Source of the DNA: a virus
Strand: one strand, 5' to 3'
Length of the DNA stretch: 49,804 bases
Virus record (IMG/VR): IMGVR_UViG_3300028800_000137
Span: 1-49,804 of that record
Shown here in pieces: positions 7,062 through 17,000 of this stretch; position 1 is the first letter of the stretch; every line of letters starts with the position of its first letter. The position numbers and the translations under genes are program-made. The notes beneath the pieces are model-generated. The model did not search any database. It was not told where the DNA came from and saw nothing but the letters and a program-made list of their open reading frames with translations.

Positions 7062-10000
7062 TCACAGCGCGAAGAGCCAATCGTAATACTGCTTCCCCAT
7101 TGGCAGCGGGTAATAGGTGTCCCACACATCGTGGCCAAGGTTTGGATCTTGTGTATATCGCATCTGTCCAGACGGTGCCTTACTTCCGTTACCAGCGCCA
7201 CCACCATATGCGGCATACATCGCCTGATCCCAGAAGAGCGGAACCTGATCATCCTGGGCGCCGTGGATCGCCCAGATACCAACGTTGGTCAACCCAGAAA
7301 CGACTGACGGCTGAGGCGTCGGATTACCCCAGTCATAAACCGCACCCGCCAACGGCATCGCGCCCTGGAATATCTTACCCTTCGTCCCAGTCTTGTTGTT
7401 GTACTTGATGATGTAGTCCCAGCTTCCGATACCACCCATCGAGTTTCCTGTAACGAAAATCTTGTTGGTGGCGATGGAATACTGCGACCGGAACTGCGCG
7501 ATCAACGCAATGATGTTGGTTTCTGAGGCCTGAGTTGTCGTTGACACGCCGCCCCAGTTGATGGTGTTACCGGAACTGTCCGCCGTTTGATCCAACAGCG
7601 GGGCGAGGATGAAGCACGGGTAGGATGTACGAAACGCAGTCGAGTTGAACCACGGATCAATCTGATCTTGAACGATGTCATTTCCGGAGTAGGCTGGGGT
7701 GCCCTGATCGAGCTGATGCAGATATAGCACGAATGGGTAAGTAAACGTTGGGTTATAGTTGGATGGCCGAAGGAACTTATACTTCATTCCGTTGATGGTG
7801 CCGATTTCCCATATTCCTGGCGCCGCACTACTGAGGGGAGCCTGGATCAGATTTCCGTTGCCGCTCGGCGGCGGTGGCGGAACCGGAGTGGCAGCAATGA
7901 TGGCCGCGACCTGCGTTCCATACGGGCTCGTGATCTTGTTCGCCCCGTTCGTGAGGTTATCCGCGCCCGCGCCGGACGCCCAATGCCAATACGTGCAGAT
8001 CAGCCCGCTATCACCAACTGCCTTGACAACCTGAGTCGCGTTCGGATCGACATCACCGCCGTTGGTCGAATCACCCGACTCACCGATGATAACCGGGACG
8101 ATACCATCTGCACTTGTGATCGTCTGAGCAGCGACGACCCCCTGGCCAGCAGCGACTGACCCCTGGAGCGCCGCGTTCACCGTCGCTTGGTCAGTGCTGT
8201 TTCCGCTGACCCAGCCATAATAGTGAAGGTCCCAAACGATGTTGCGCATCGTCGCATAAGACGACGCAGTCATGCCAAATCCGGCACCGATCGTCCCTGG
8301 GTTACCACCACCAGGCAGTTCCATCGCGACGATGGTGTTGTTGCCCGTCGCGCGGATTGCGTTGTAGATCGCGACCTGCTGAGTCGTGATCGCCGCGCCA
8401 CCGTTCTGGTTTCCCGGTTCGTTATAGGTTCCGAACCAAACGTATGGATTTCCCTTGAAGGTGGATGCGAGACTGGTGTACCAGGCGAGCTCCGCCGTCA
8501 ACTGTGACCCGGTGTAGGGCGGGTTGCTGATGCCGGTGTGGTCCTCGATGATGATGACGATCCCGAGGGCACTGCACCGGGCCGCCAAATTGGTGATCTG
8601 GCTCACCGGTGGGTAGGACGAACCCGGATTGTTGGCATAAGCAACGCGGATGATCTTCGTGCCGGGAAAGAGCGTCAGAAGCGGCGTGGCGGCAGCGTTC
8701 GACACGACCGAATCAGCCTGCTCCCAGTATATGTTCAACCCCTTCCCGATCCATGGGTTGCCGTCCGGGCCGATCACCTTTCCGCCCGAGACCGAGAATG
8801 AACCGGTCGGAACGGGGGTTGGCGTCGGGGTTGGAGTCGTCGAGAACGGTCCGGTGGTTGTCCCGTTGGTTGGTGACCAGGTCGCAGTCGGGCTTGTCTT
8901 TGACCACCAAAGTGATGCGTTGTTCTCCTGCCACATCAGCCCGCTCTTCCAGGCGAGCTCGATGACGTTCGCGGTGGTCGCGTCCACTGTTCCGTTGACC
9001 GTGACCTGGCCACCGGTGATGCCCCAAACGTTACCGCTATTATCGGTCAGTGTCTGGGTAGATGGAGCGGTGATGAAGCTGCCATCGGCGGACGGCCCAG
9101 TGCTGACCGTTCCGACCGAGTAGGTGGTCGTGCCAACGGTCCCAGCGGTGTCCGCGATCTTCAGCGTGTGCGAACCGGCCGACATCGCGGAGTGAGTGAA
9201 CGCCAGCGATGAAGCGGTGATCGTGGCGCCCGCAGGGAGCTGCTGAGCGGTGCCGTTGTCGTCAGTATATGTCAGGGTGGGTGGGCCTGCGTAACCCACC
9301 AGCGCCGCTGTGATGGTGAAGGAAGAACCCGTCAGCACGTTGACCGGGGTGTTGATGTTGATCGACTTCGTGCCGGTCTGCGATCCCGTGTTGAGCGGGG
9401 GTGGTCCCGCAACCAGGGGGTTTCCGACGCCCTTCCGCGAGGTCGGTCCGAGTTGGTTCTTCAGCACGCACAGTCGGGAAACGATCTGATTGAAATATTG
9501 ACGCATCTCCGCGATCCTCGGGTGAGAATCAACGGACGGCTCGGTGTAGAGGGTTACACCGCCGGTCGCGGTGTCGCGCCATGCCCAACCGTAGTACTTC
9601 GCGTTGCGATACAGCATCAACGCGCCGACCGGCCAGCCAGTCGGCTCAGGATCGCTGGCCGGGATGCAGAGGGTCGCACCGATCGGCATGTTTCCGGTGT
9701 AGGTGGTCGGGGCGTTGTAGTCGCCGTGGGTCTGCGGCCACGCGATGTATGGCATCCCGGTCACGGGATTGATCGAGGTCGTGTCGTTCCAGGCCGGTGG
9801 CGCGTTCAGCTGACTCCAGTCGCAGGCAAACCGAAGCGTATGCTGAAGCAGCATGCTCGGGTTCGTGGATGGGTCGAGTTCCCACGCCCGAATGACGCCC
9901 ACCCCCTGGTTGTAGCCGAAGTTGCCAGTGCTCTGGTCTTCCATCAACCCCGAGGCATCATCGACCTCCGCGTTGCCGCATTGAAGCGTTGTGGTGCCCG

Positions 10001-13000
10001 CCTGAATGGTGCTTCCGTCCGCCAGTGCACCACCGAAGCACCACATCTTGTAAGGCTGCGTCGTGTCGAACACGTTCAGCTGGTTATCACCTGGGTAGGG
10101 TCCTGCGGAGGAAGCGCCGACCGGAATGTGAACGCTCGCGGTGAGGTTCGGGTCGCGTTGCGTGCCGGTGCCGCCGGACGACACCACGGTGACCAGGGGG
10201 TCTGATGCCGACCCAACCCAGATCGGTGCGCCGAAGTTCGATCCATTGATCGTGTTGGCCTTGCGGGCCGAGATCGTCATCGGCTCGGTTGGGCCACTGA
10301 GGATTGCGCCGTCCTTGATTGGCGTGTTCCAGAATGACTGATCCGACCCCGGCTGGTTGGTATAGGTGCGCGTGACGCCACCGACAATGGCCTGGGTGGT
10401 GCAGGGCACGACGATCGAGACCGGTCCGGCGGTCGCGCCGGCAACCGCGTGAACCCGAAGATAGTATGTGGTGGACTGGCTCAGTCCGGTGACCGTGACG
10501 CTGAGACCGGATGTTGGGCTGAGAGCGGTCCAGTTACTGACACCGTCGGGGGAAATCTCGGCGATGTACGTGATGCTGTTGCCCATAACTGCTCCCCAAC
10601 TCAGGGTGATTGATGACGTTGTGGCGGACGCCTGAAGCGCCGTGGGTGTGCCAATACTTCCGCCACTTCCAGTCCCAGTAAGCCCGGAGTAGGCCAGGTC
10701 GATGATTGATGCCGCTCCATACCCGCGAACACCGTAGTAGTCGATACCATAGTTTGTGCCAACGGCCGCGTTTATTGAACCACTGAACGCAAAAAATCCG
10801 TCGATGATTCCGACGTGCTTGACAACCTCATCGATGAGTGCCTGCCACCACGCTGATCCAAGGGTGTAATCGGACGGCGGTGGCCGTGACACGACCGTTT
10901 CGGGTGAAACCTGGTTACCGGTCGCCGGGACGATCCCAGAAGCGTTGATGATGATCTTGCGGCCGAGCTGACGCGCGTAAAGATCCAGGGCGACGAACAG
11001 CGGGTGGTTTCCCGTCGCGCCATTCGTCAGTGGGTTCGGGTCAACCGTGGTGTCGAACACCGCCTCAATCGTCGGTTGCGTTGTGGTCGACAGCAGCGCG
11101 TTCGGGAAGATGTTGAAGACCACCGCGTCCCAGAAGTCCCACTTCGCGGACCAGTCACTCTGCGGGGTAGTGATGCCGAGCGCTGCCTGATTGGCAGCGT
11201 ATGAGATGACACCGCCGGGCCACGCCGCCTTGCACGTCGCGTAGATCGACTGCCATTGCGCCTGATGAACCGGCGAGAACGGCCCGGTATCGCCAGCCGC
11301 CTTGCCAGCCCACGGCTGCAGCTCAACACCACACCACATCCCGGTCGCGCCGGCACTAAGCCCAAGCTGAGCAACCTGAACACAGACGGTCTGAAGCGCT
11401 GTGAAGAAATTTTGAACTGCTGCGAATGACGGTCCGGGAGTGATCGTTTGAATCGTGGAACCATCACGACAGGTGACGTTCACCGCCAAGAAAACTGCAT
11501 ATCCACGCGCCAACGCGTTGGCAATCCACGTTGCCGTGGTCGACAGTGGGACATCGAATTGCACGTCTGAGGAGGTCTGAGAAGCCGTTGAGCATACCAC
11601 CGGTATGACCACTGAATTGACGTTCGGCATGTCACTGCTGACGCCAGCGAAACCGGTTACGGATAGATCCGATGGGATCATGTTGATGCCACGGAACCGC
11701 AGAAACGAGTGAGCCGGAGCTGATGTCGTAACAATCACTGGCGCGGATGTCGGACCGTTGCCTGCTGCGCTTGCTGGTGTGACTTGAACATTATAGCTAG
11801 TTGAGTCGAGCAAGCCACTGATTGTCGCGCTCGAACCAGTTACCGTCGCCCCATTGATCCAGGGAGCGGTGTTCGTCGCTGACGGTGCGGTTGGCGCGTT
11901 TGAAGCAATCCAGGCTTTAACTGCTGTTCCTTGAGGTGCGATCGTTCCCGTTGAACCACTGGTATAGCGATACAGATAATAGTCGGTCTGAACACCCGGC
12001 ATCTGATATAGCATATACACACATCCACCGCAACACCCAGCTTCTGTGTTGGTTACGGCAGCGTGATTATGCATGCTGGTCATAATGCCGGTTATCCGGG
12101 TTCCGGCGTCCGACTCATACGATGTTATGTTTCCAGTGCTTGAACCAAATTCAGTAAAGAATAGTGGCCGTCCTGCCGGCTTCTGAAGTGTGAAAGTGTT
12201 CAACCCACCGTTAAAGTTGGCTGGATCAGTCATCTGATCCGGGGACGAAGGACCGTTGGTGTCATTGTACCAATGAACAACGGTGAAGTCCCACATCAGG
12301 TTGCGACCACCCTGAGGGGTGTAACTCACAAGATCAGCAGCAAGCGCGAGAGTGAATCCCTGAAAAGTCCATCCAGACATTACACTGCAAAGAGCCTGCG
12401 AATTTGGACCACCCTTATCACGGATTGCCGCAACTGCACCAGCCATTGCGCCGCGATACAAAGGATAAGACGCCTGAGAATTATAATCAGACGCTAATAA
12501 TCCTCCATTAGATGGAAGCACCAGTGGTGATTGTAAGATCCACTCGTTACCAATCTCCCACACAAGATTGTTTGGTGCTGAAGCAATACTGGCAGCAACG
12601 CTTGCATAAGCGAAGTTATATGCAGCCGCTTCATTCGCAAATGCAGTCCAGGTCGGATAGGTGATCACCATCACGATCGGAATGATGCCGGCTGCCTGAA
12701 ACTGCGAAACAGCACTGGCAAACCCAGTTTGAACACCATCGCCAAATGCACGGTACACGACCGTCCCTGGAACAGTTCCAAAAATGTTTTGAAGATCTCG
12801 AATCTGTTGAGCGATCGGAATAGTTGTGTATGGTCCACCTTGGTCAAAGTGACCGGCGGCCCCCCACATTTGACTTCCAGCCCGAAGGTTCAACGGCGCA
12901 GCAATTACTGTGCCTCCGGACTGAAGTTGGTACTGAACACTGTAATCAACAACAGTGCCAGTTGCGGAAGGTGTCCACGAAAACGATGCCGAATACGCTG

Positions 13001-14051
13001 TTATGGTTCCGACAGTAACGTTGGTTGGAATGCTTGGTGGAAGTGTTACCCCAGATACTCCATTATCCCATGTCTGAAAGCCTGCCGGAATACCAACACC
13101 GATGTGTGATCCAACGTTATTACCAGTTCTCAGTATGCATACGCCCTGACCAAGATCATCGTTAAAACAGATGTAAAATGGTCCGCCTGTCAACGCTGAA
13201 ATCGAGATCCCACCGACCCCAGTAGCTGGATTGGCGGTTAATTGGTTGTTCCAGGCTCCCGCGCCGATCGCGCTTATCATCGCCCCGGAAGTAAACCATA
13301 ACAACATCGCGTTCAAGTCAACCGCAATGACACATTCATCACCTGCGATTGAAGCAGCAGAGTTCAGCGCTGTAAGCTGAACATCATTGATGAAAACAGC
13401 CTGAGGTGGAGATACAGTATAAACACCAACACTTACCCCACCATCAGATGAACCAAGAAGATTTGGCAGGGGGAACTGAGCTGAAGCAAGACCAATCGCG
13501 GCGTCAGCTCCAATTGAAGAGAACACGCCCGAAAAGACGAACTTTCCAGTTGAGTGGCTAGTTGTCGATCGGACAGAAGCAGCGTTTCCCGTAACAAGGA
13601 CCGCTGTTGCAGTAAGATGAGTTACGGTATCAAGCGTAACGTTGTTCAGATCACTTGGATTCCACGTCGTTACCGTGCCAGTAGACCCAGTGGTGCTTCT
13701 AGTGACGATCGCGGAAACCGGGCCGGAACCAACGTTATTAAAGCAATACACCTCGAAGTCGTATGACTGACCCGTCTCCAAACCAGTCACCGTTGTAGTG
13801 ACGGTTCCAACGTTTCCAAGAGCACTTCCAGTGCTGATGACTGGAGCTGTTAGTTTTGTCCATGTGGTGGACGCTGACAATTTGTAGCTTACAACATACG
13901 CTCTGGAGCCAGTCGCAACGGTGTCAGCATACCAAGACAGACTGATGGTGGTTGATGTCGCAGCGGTTGCCGACAGTCCAACAACCTGTGCCGGAAGAAC
14001 ACCAGGGAGTGTTATGGCTAGAATGTTGGACGGCGCACCCAGAAGAGACAT
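7062..14051 (-). CDS. Giant multi-domain tail protein with glycosidase, GH5-like and esterase domains
   Basis: 2329 residues. Order as I read it: FnIII-1 (~15-115); SPRY/concanavalin-like domain (~124-330); first half of FnIII-2 (~335-385); inserted TIM-barrel glycosidase (~386-715) with WEIGNEW near 497 and FFTEFGSS near 636 as acid/base and nucleophile candidates; second half of FnIII-2 (~725-775). Then a second TIM-barrel-like domain (~780-1120, GINMIPSDLS start); FnIII-3 (~1127-1222); an unassigned domain starting SFWNTPIKDG (~1222-1553); an Ig-like domain; a Trp-rich binding-like module ending WWSKTSPTATW; a TPTPTPTPVPT linker. Then a GH5-like glycosidase (~1746-2050, YNEP near 1875, GESGDS near 1987), a proline linker, and an alpha/beta-hydrolase esterase (~2068-2329) with GNSMGG near 2200, an Asp in HGAQDDQ and a His in NLGHDVW. 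The ATG follows AGGAAGTGA, which overlaps the upstream stop. Probable surface-polysaccharide depolymerase; substrate unknown. Confidence 0.85.
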   Translation of the reverse strand: MSLLGAPSNILAITLPGVLPAQVVGLSATAATSTTISLSWYADTVATGSRAYVVSYKLSASTTWTKLTAPVISTGSALGNVGTVTTTVTGLETGQSYDFEVYCFNNVGSGPVSAIVTRSTTGSTGTVTTWNPSDLNNVTLDTVTHLTATAVLVTGNAASVRSTTSHSTGKFVFSGVFSSIGADAAIGLASAQFPLPNLLGSSDGGVSVGVYTVSPPQAVFINDVQLTALNSAASIAGDECVIAVDLNAMLLWFTSGAMISAIGAGAWNNQLTANPATGVGGISISALTGGPFYICFNDDLGQGVCILRTGNNVGSHIGVGIPAGFQTWDNGVSGVTLPPSIPTNVTVGTITAYSASFSWTPSATGTVVDYSVQYQLQSGGTVIAAPLNLRAGSQMWGAAGHFDQGGPYTTIPIAQQIRDLQNIFGTVPGTVVYRAFGDGVQTGFASAVSQFQAAGIIPIVMVITYPTWTAFANEAAAYNFAYASVAASIASAPNNLVWEIGNEWILQSPLVLPSNGGLLASDYNSQASYPLYRGAMAGAVAAIRDKGGPNSQALCSVMSGWTFQGFTLALAADLVSYTPQGGRNLMWDFTVVHWYNDTNGPSSPDQMTDPANFNGGLNTFTLQKPAGRPLFFTEFGSSTGNITSYESDAGTRITGIMTSMHNHAAVTNTEAGCCGGCVYMLYQMPGVQTDYYLYRYTSGSTGTIAPQGTAVKAWIASNAPTAPSATNTAPWINGATVTGSSATISGLLDSTSYNVQVTPASAAGNGPTSAPVIVTTSAPAHSFLRFRGINMIPSDLSVTGFAGVSSDMPNVNSVVIPVVCSTASQTSSDVQFDVPLSTTATWIANALARGYAVFLAVNVTCRDGSTIQTITPGPSFAAVQNFFTALQTVCVQVAQLGLSAGATGMWCGVELQPWAGKAAGDTGPFSPVHQAQWQSIYATCKAAWPGGVISYAANQAALGITTPQSDWSAKWDFWDAVVFNIFPNALLSTTTQPTIEAVFDTTVDPNPLTNGATGNHPLFVALDLYARQLGRKIIINASGIVPATGNQVSPETVVSRPPPSDYTLGSAWWQALIDEVVKHVGIIDGFFAFSGSINAAVGTNYGIDYYGVRGYGAASIIDLAYSGLTGTGSGGSIGTPTALQASATTSSITLSWGAVMGNSITYIAEISPDGVSNWTALSPTSGLSVTVTGLSQSTTYYLRVHAVAGATAGPVSIVVPCTTQAIVGGVTRTYTNQPGSDQSFWNTPIKDGAILSGPTEPMTISARKANTINGSNFGAPIWVGSASDPLVTVVSSGGTGTQRDPNLTASVHIPVGASSAGPYPGDNQLNVFDTTQPYKMWCFGGALADGSTIQAGTTTLQCGNAEVDDASGLMEDQSTGNFGYNQGVGVIRAWELDPSTNPSMLLQHTLRFACDWSQLNAPPAWNDTTSINPVTGMPYIAWPQTHGDYNAPTTYTGNMPIGATLCIPASDPEPTGWPVGALMLYRNAKYYGWAWRDTATGGVTLYTEPSVDSHPRIAEMRQYFNQIVSRLCVLKNQLGPTSRKGVGNPLVAGPPPLNTGSQTGTKSININTPVNVLTGSSFTITAALVGYAGPPTLTYTDDNGTAQQLPAGATITASSLAFTHSAMSAGSHTLKIADTAGTVGTTTYSVGTVSTGPSADGSFITAPSTQTLTDNSGNVWGITGGQVTVNGTVDATTANVIELAWKSGLMWQENNASLWWSKTSPTATWSPTNGTTTGPFSTTPTPTPTPVPTGSFSVSGGKVIGPDGNPWIGKGLNIYWEQADSVVSNAAATPLLTLFPGTKIIRVAYANNPGSSYPPVSQITNLAARCSALGIVIIIEDHTGISNPPYTGSQLTAELAWYTSLASTFKGNPYVWFGTYNEPGNQNGGAAITTQQVAIYNAIRATGNNTIVAMELPGGGNPGTIGAGFGMTASSYATMRNIVWDLHYYGWVSGNSTDQATVNAALQGSVAAGQGVVAAQTITSADGIVPVIIGESGDSTNGGDVDPNATQVVKAVGDSGLICTYWHWASGAGADNLTNGANKITSPYGTQVAAIIAATPVPPPPPSGNGNLIQAPLSSAAPGIWEIGTINGMKYKFLRPSNYNPTFTYPFVLYLHQLDQGTPAYSGNDIVQDQIDPWFNSTAFRTSYPCFILAPLLDQTADSSGNTINWGGVSTTTQASETNIIALIAQFRSQYSIATNKIFVTGNSMGGIGSWDYIIKYNNKTGTKGKIFQGAMPLAGAVYDWGNPTPQPSVVSGLTNVGIWAIHGAQDDQVPLFWDQAMYAAYGGGAGNGSKAPSGQMRYTQDPNLGHDVWDTYYPLPMGKQYYDWLFAL

Positions 14052-14058
14052 TCACTTC

Positions 14059-15819
14059 CTAACCGTTGATGGCAGTAACTCTGAAGTTGTAAGTGTAACC
14101 AGCCGACAGCCCAGTAACCGTTGCGCTGGTCGTGGGTGCCGTTACCAGTGGCCCACTTGCCCAGGTTGCATCGCCATCCACTTGATACTCGACTTGATAC
14201 GAAGTTGCCAGTGGAACCGCCGCCCAGGAGATCGTCGCGGACGTCGTGGTGTCCGAAACCAACGTGAGAGGTCCAACCTGACCCGGTGCGGCTGCTGCTG
14301 TGGTGACGCTCAGTGGCGCGCTGATTGGCCCGCTGCCGGATGCGTTCGTCGCGTATGCCGTGAAGAGATACCCGGTTGCCGGCTGGAGCCCAGTGATGTC
14401 GGCGGTGAACGTCGAGCCGGACGTGGTGATCAGTCCGGTGAAGTCCTGATACACGACCGGCGTGGTGTTGATCGCATACCGGACGTGGTAAGTGAACGAT
14501 CCCGCACCGGACGGCGCCTGACCCGACACAACAACATCCGTCGCGTTGATCGTCACCGCGCTCAGTGGCGCGATCTGACCCGGCACGGAGCCCGCCGTTC
14601 CATAAGTGATTGGTGTCGACGTGGGGCCGGTGCCACCAGCCGTTGTGACATACACCTCAAAATCATACAGTGTCGATGGCGCAAGGCCAGTGAGCGTGAT
14701 GGAAGTCGCACTAGTTGTGCCGGCTGTCGTGAACGTTCCGTTTCCACTGATCCGCGAAAGAACGGTGTAGGTTCCGCCCGACCCCTGGGCACTCCAGGAA
14801 AGAAGGATGGTCGTGGTGGTGGAGCTAACACCCTGCAGGTTCTGAACCTGACCTGGTGCCCCGTTAGACGTGGTCGCGACAACCGATATGGACGGTGGCC
14901 CGGCGCCCGCGTTGTTAACTGCATAGACCTCAAACTCATAGCTCGCGGCGGTCTGCAAGCTGCCGATCGTGGTAACCGTCGATGTCGTTGGCTGTCCGAT
15001 GAGAGAAAACGGTCCGGTACTCCCAGCGATTCGATACTGGACCTGGTATGAGTTTGAACCCGTTCCGCTCGTCGGAGAAAGCCACGATAGTGTTACGCTG
15101 TTGCTGCTGACACTGACGATCGTAAGCCCGGTCACCTGACCCGGACCGGTGCCGAGCGCACCGGACCACGCCCCGACATCCCAACCAGAGATGACCGAGT
15201 TTTCAACGTCCCACCCGAACAGCGCAACACCGTTGATGGACGTTATGACATACGACACACCGACGCTTTCCGGCGCGACCACGAGCTCCCCGTTCTCGAG
15301 CAGCGCGATCAACACCGCCGGGGGAACCACGCCGCTGATACCAACGGTCATGGTCATGTCAAAGTTGTCCTTGACGGACACGTTGACCCCGGGGTAGTCA
15401 GCAAACAGTTGCGTCAACGCCGCGACGGCAGCGGTGATCGTTCCGTTCATCCGGTTGAGGATGATCTTCGCACGGAGCAGCTGCCGATACGTGTAGTCAT
15501 CGAGACTTACAAGACCGGTCGTGGGATCGAACGCCCCCTGCCAAGCGCCCTGATCCCAGCCGAGGTTAAGCGTATCCCACGAAAAGTAGACGCCATTTAA
15601 TGGGATGCTGACGCGCCGCGATCGGCCAATCCACAGCCCCACTTGATCGAGCTGAACACCCTTGGCGGTGTCGAGGTCAAACGCGAGCTGAAGGCTACCC
15701 TGGATGAAGTTTTGAACATCAACCAACGGCTGAACGAGCGCCGTCACCGTCGCCATAAAGTTGGGCGCCGAGGCGTGAGGTCTCGTTATGAGATCCGTAT
15801 AAACAGTGATGTCAACCAT
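14059..15819 (-). CDS. Baseplate-to-fibre protein: DUF2612 domain plus four fibronectin III domains
   Basis: 586 residues. Residues 1-~205 match the DUF2612 family that follows baseplate J genes in myoviruses (gpI-like position). Visible landmarks are FIQGSLQLAFDLDTAKGVQL, DQVGLWIGRSR and YRQLLRAKIILNRMNG. Four FnIII domains follow (about 215-310, 312-405, 407-505, 507-586), each opening with PGQV/PGQI and containing a Tyr-x-Phe-x-Val-(Y/T)-A-x-N strand. The fourth stops at NFRVTAING, without its last strand. The stop TAG is part of the ribosome site of the giant gene downstream, whose own first domain is also FnIII. The ATG overlaps the stop of the baseplate J gene. Likely role: a baseplate rim protein that carries the fibres. 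Confidence 0.8.
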   Translation of the reverse strand: MVDITVYTDLITRPHASAPNFMATVTALVQPLVDVQNFIQGSLQLAFDLDTAKGVQLDQVGLWIGRSRRVSIPLNGVYFSWDTLNLGWDQGAWQGAFDPTTGLVSLDDYTYRQLLRAKIILNRMNGTITAAVAALTQLFADYPGVNVSVKDNFDMTMTVGISGVVPPAVLIALLENGELVVAPESVGVSYVITSINGVALFGWDVENSVISGWDVGAWSGALGTGPGQVTGLTIVSVSSNSVTLSWLSPTSGTGSNSYQVQYRIAGSTGPFSLIGQPTTSTVTTIGSLQTAASYEFEVYAVNNAGAGPPSISVVATTSNGAPGQVQNLQGVSSTTTTILLSWSAQGSGGTYTVLSRISGNGTFTTAGTTSATSITLTGLAPSTLYDFEVYVTTAGGTGPTSTPITYGTAGSVPGQIAPLSAVTINATDVVVSGQAPSGAGSFTYHVRYAINTTPVVYQDFTGLITTSGSTFTADITGLQPATGYLFTAYATNASGSGPISAPLSVTTAAAAPGQVGPLTLVSDTTTSATISWAAVPLATSYQVEYQVDGDATWASGPLVTAPTTSATVTGLSAGYTYNFRVTAING

Positions 15820-17000
15820 CAGCCGATGACCACCGAGACGGTTGCCGTCGAGGCGGTCGCACGCTCAGTGAAGGCAATCCCAACGTTCGCGGCACTGGGC
15901 GTCGCTTGACCGCGCGCGATGAGAATGGAGATGATGTTGAATGAGGCCGCGTCAGAACCACTCAGGCTGGCCGGGCCGAACAGCCGGGTGAACACCACCG
16001 ACGATCCGATGCTTAACGCATTGATGGCGTCAACGACTGCGTTGACGATGCTGGCGCCGATCGCACTGCTGTAACCAATCAGGGGGGTGATGTGGATGAC
16101 GACAGTGATCGGGACGTATGTCGGGCGGTAGAAACTGATGGTGCTCGGAACACCGTTGCTGTCGACAACGACGATTTGGGTCGTGCCTATCAGGCCTGAT
16201 CCGATCGTCTTTCGAAGCGCGATCGTGTTGGCGATCGCGGTGGCATCGCCACCATCCACCACATACGCGACCGAATGCCCCGGCACACCGTTGTTGTCTG
16301 GGATGCTGGTTGTATTTTCATATGGAACAACGCTGATGACACCACTCAACGATTCGATCGCCCCAACGACGCCATCCAACGCAGTCTGCGACGGCTGCAT
16401 CGTGGACGCGGCCTGACGCTGACGAAGTTCACCGTCGAGTTCAACCGGATCACCGATGGTTGCACTGCTCGGGTTCGTCACGCTTTGCCAGCCACGTGTT
16501 GGCGTTGAGATCGTGTTGACGGTCCCCGGGTCTGCGGAGATGTTGCCCGCCAGCTGAGCGGTTGCGGTTACGGTGATCTGTCCGGACGGCGGAATAGTGA
16601 CGACAGCCGGAAGAATCCAGACGTTGTCATTGGTGTCAGTGACCCGGCCTCCGATGATCGGTGTTCCCGCGCCGCCAACGATCACGAGGTCCACGACCGA
16701 GTTCGTTGGAAGGTTTCTGGCGATACCGTTGATCTTAACGACAGATGAGAGCCCAACACCCTGCGCCGTCGCAGGTGAATATGAGTTGTACACCGCGAAG
16801 GCAGCCGCGTTTGCGTCGCTGATCGCGAGGGCGAACACCGCCAGCAGTTGCCCATCCTGAGAATCGTTCCCGAGATAAGCATCGCTCCCATAGATGGCGC
16901 GATATTGCGCCTGAAAGTAAGCGAGAACGTCCGCGTAGGCGGGTGCGTGAATGCCCGTCGCGTCGATGTAAGCTGATGTTGGAGAAACGCTGCCGGACAT
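15819..17000 (-). CDS. Baseplate J-like wedge protein
   Basis: A 393-residue member of the baseplate J/gp47 family, which forms the wedge around the contractile tail hub. Visible marks are the N-terminal YFQAQYRAIYGSDAYLGND and DGQLLAVFALAISDANAA, then GRVTDTNDNVWILP. The central ADPGTVNTISTPTRGWQSVT and ELRQRQAAS are hallmark blocks. The expected length is about 350-400. It overlaps the gp46-like gene upstream and the DUF2612 gene downstream by one base each. The gp46, J, DUF2612 order matches other myovirus baseplate operons. Confidence 0.93.
   Translation of the reverse strand: MSGSVSPTSAYIDATGIHAPAYADVLAYFQAQYRAIYGSDAYLGNDSQDGQLLAVFALAISDANAAAFAVYNSYSPATAQGVGLSSVVKINGIARNLPTNSVVDLVIVGGAGTPIIGGRVTDTNDNVWILPAVVTIPPSGQITVTATAQLAGNISADPGTVNTISTPTRGWQSVTNPSSATIGDPVELDGELRQRQAASTMQPSQTALDGVVGAIESLSGVISVVPYENTTSIPDNNGVPGHSVAYVVDGGDATAIANTIALRKTIGSGLIGTTQIVVVDSNGVPSTISFYRPTYVPITVVIHITPLIGYSSAIGASIVNAVVDAINALSIGSSVVFTRLFGPASLSGSDAASFNIISILIARGQATPSAANVGIAFTERATASTATVSVVIG

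Noticed and set aside
13921-15051. A 376-codon plus-strand frame
   Set aside because: Antisense to the fibronectin-bearing genes; Arg/Cys-rich composition and no recognisable domain.
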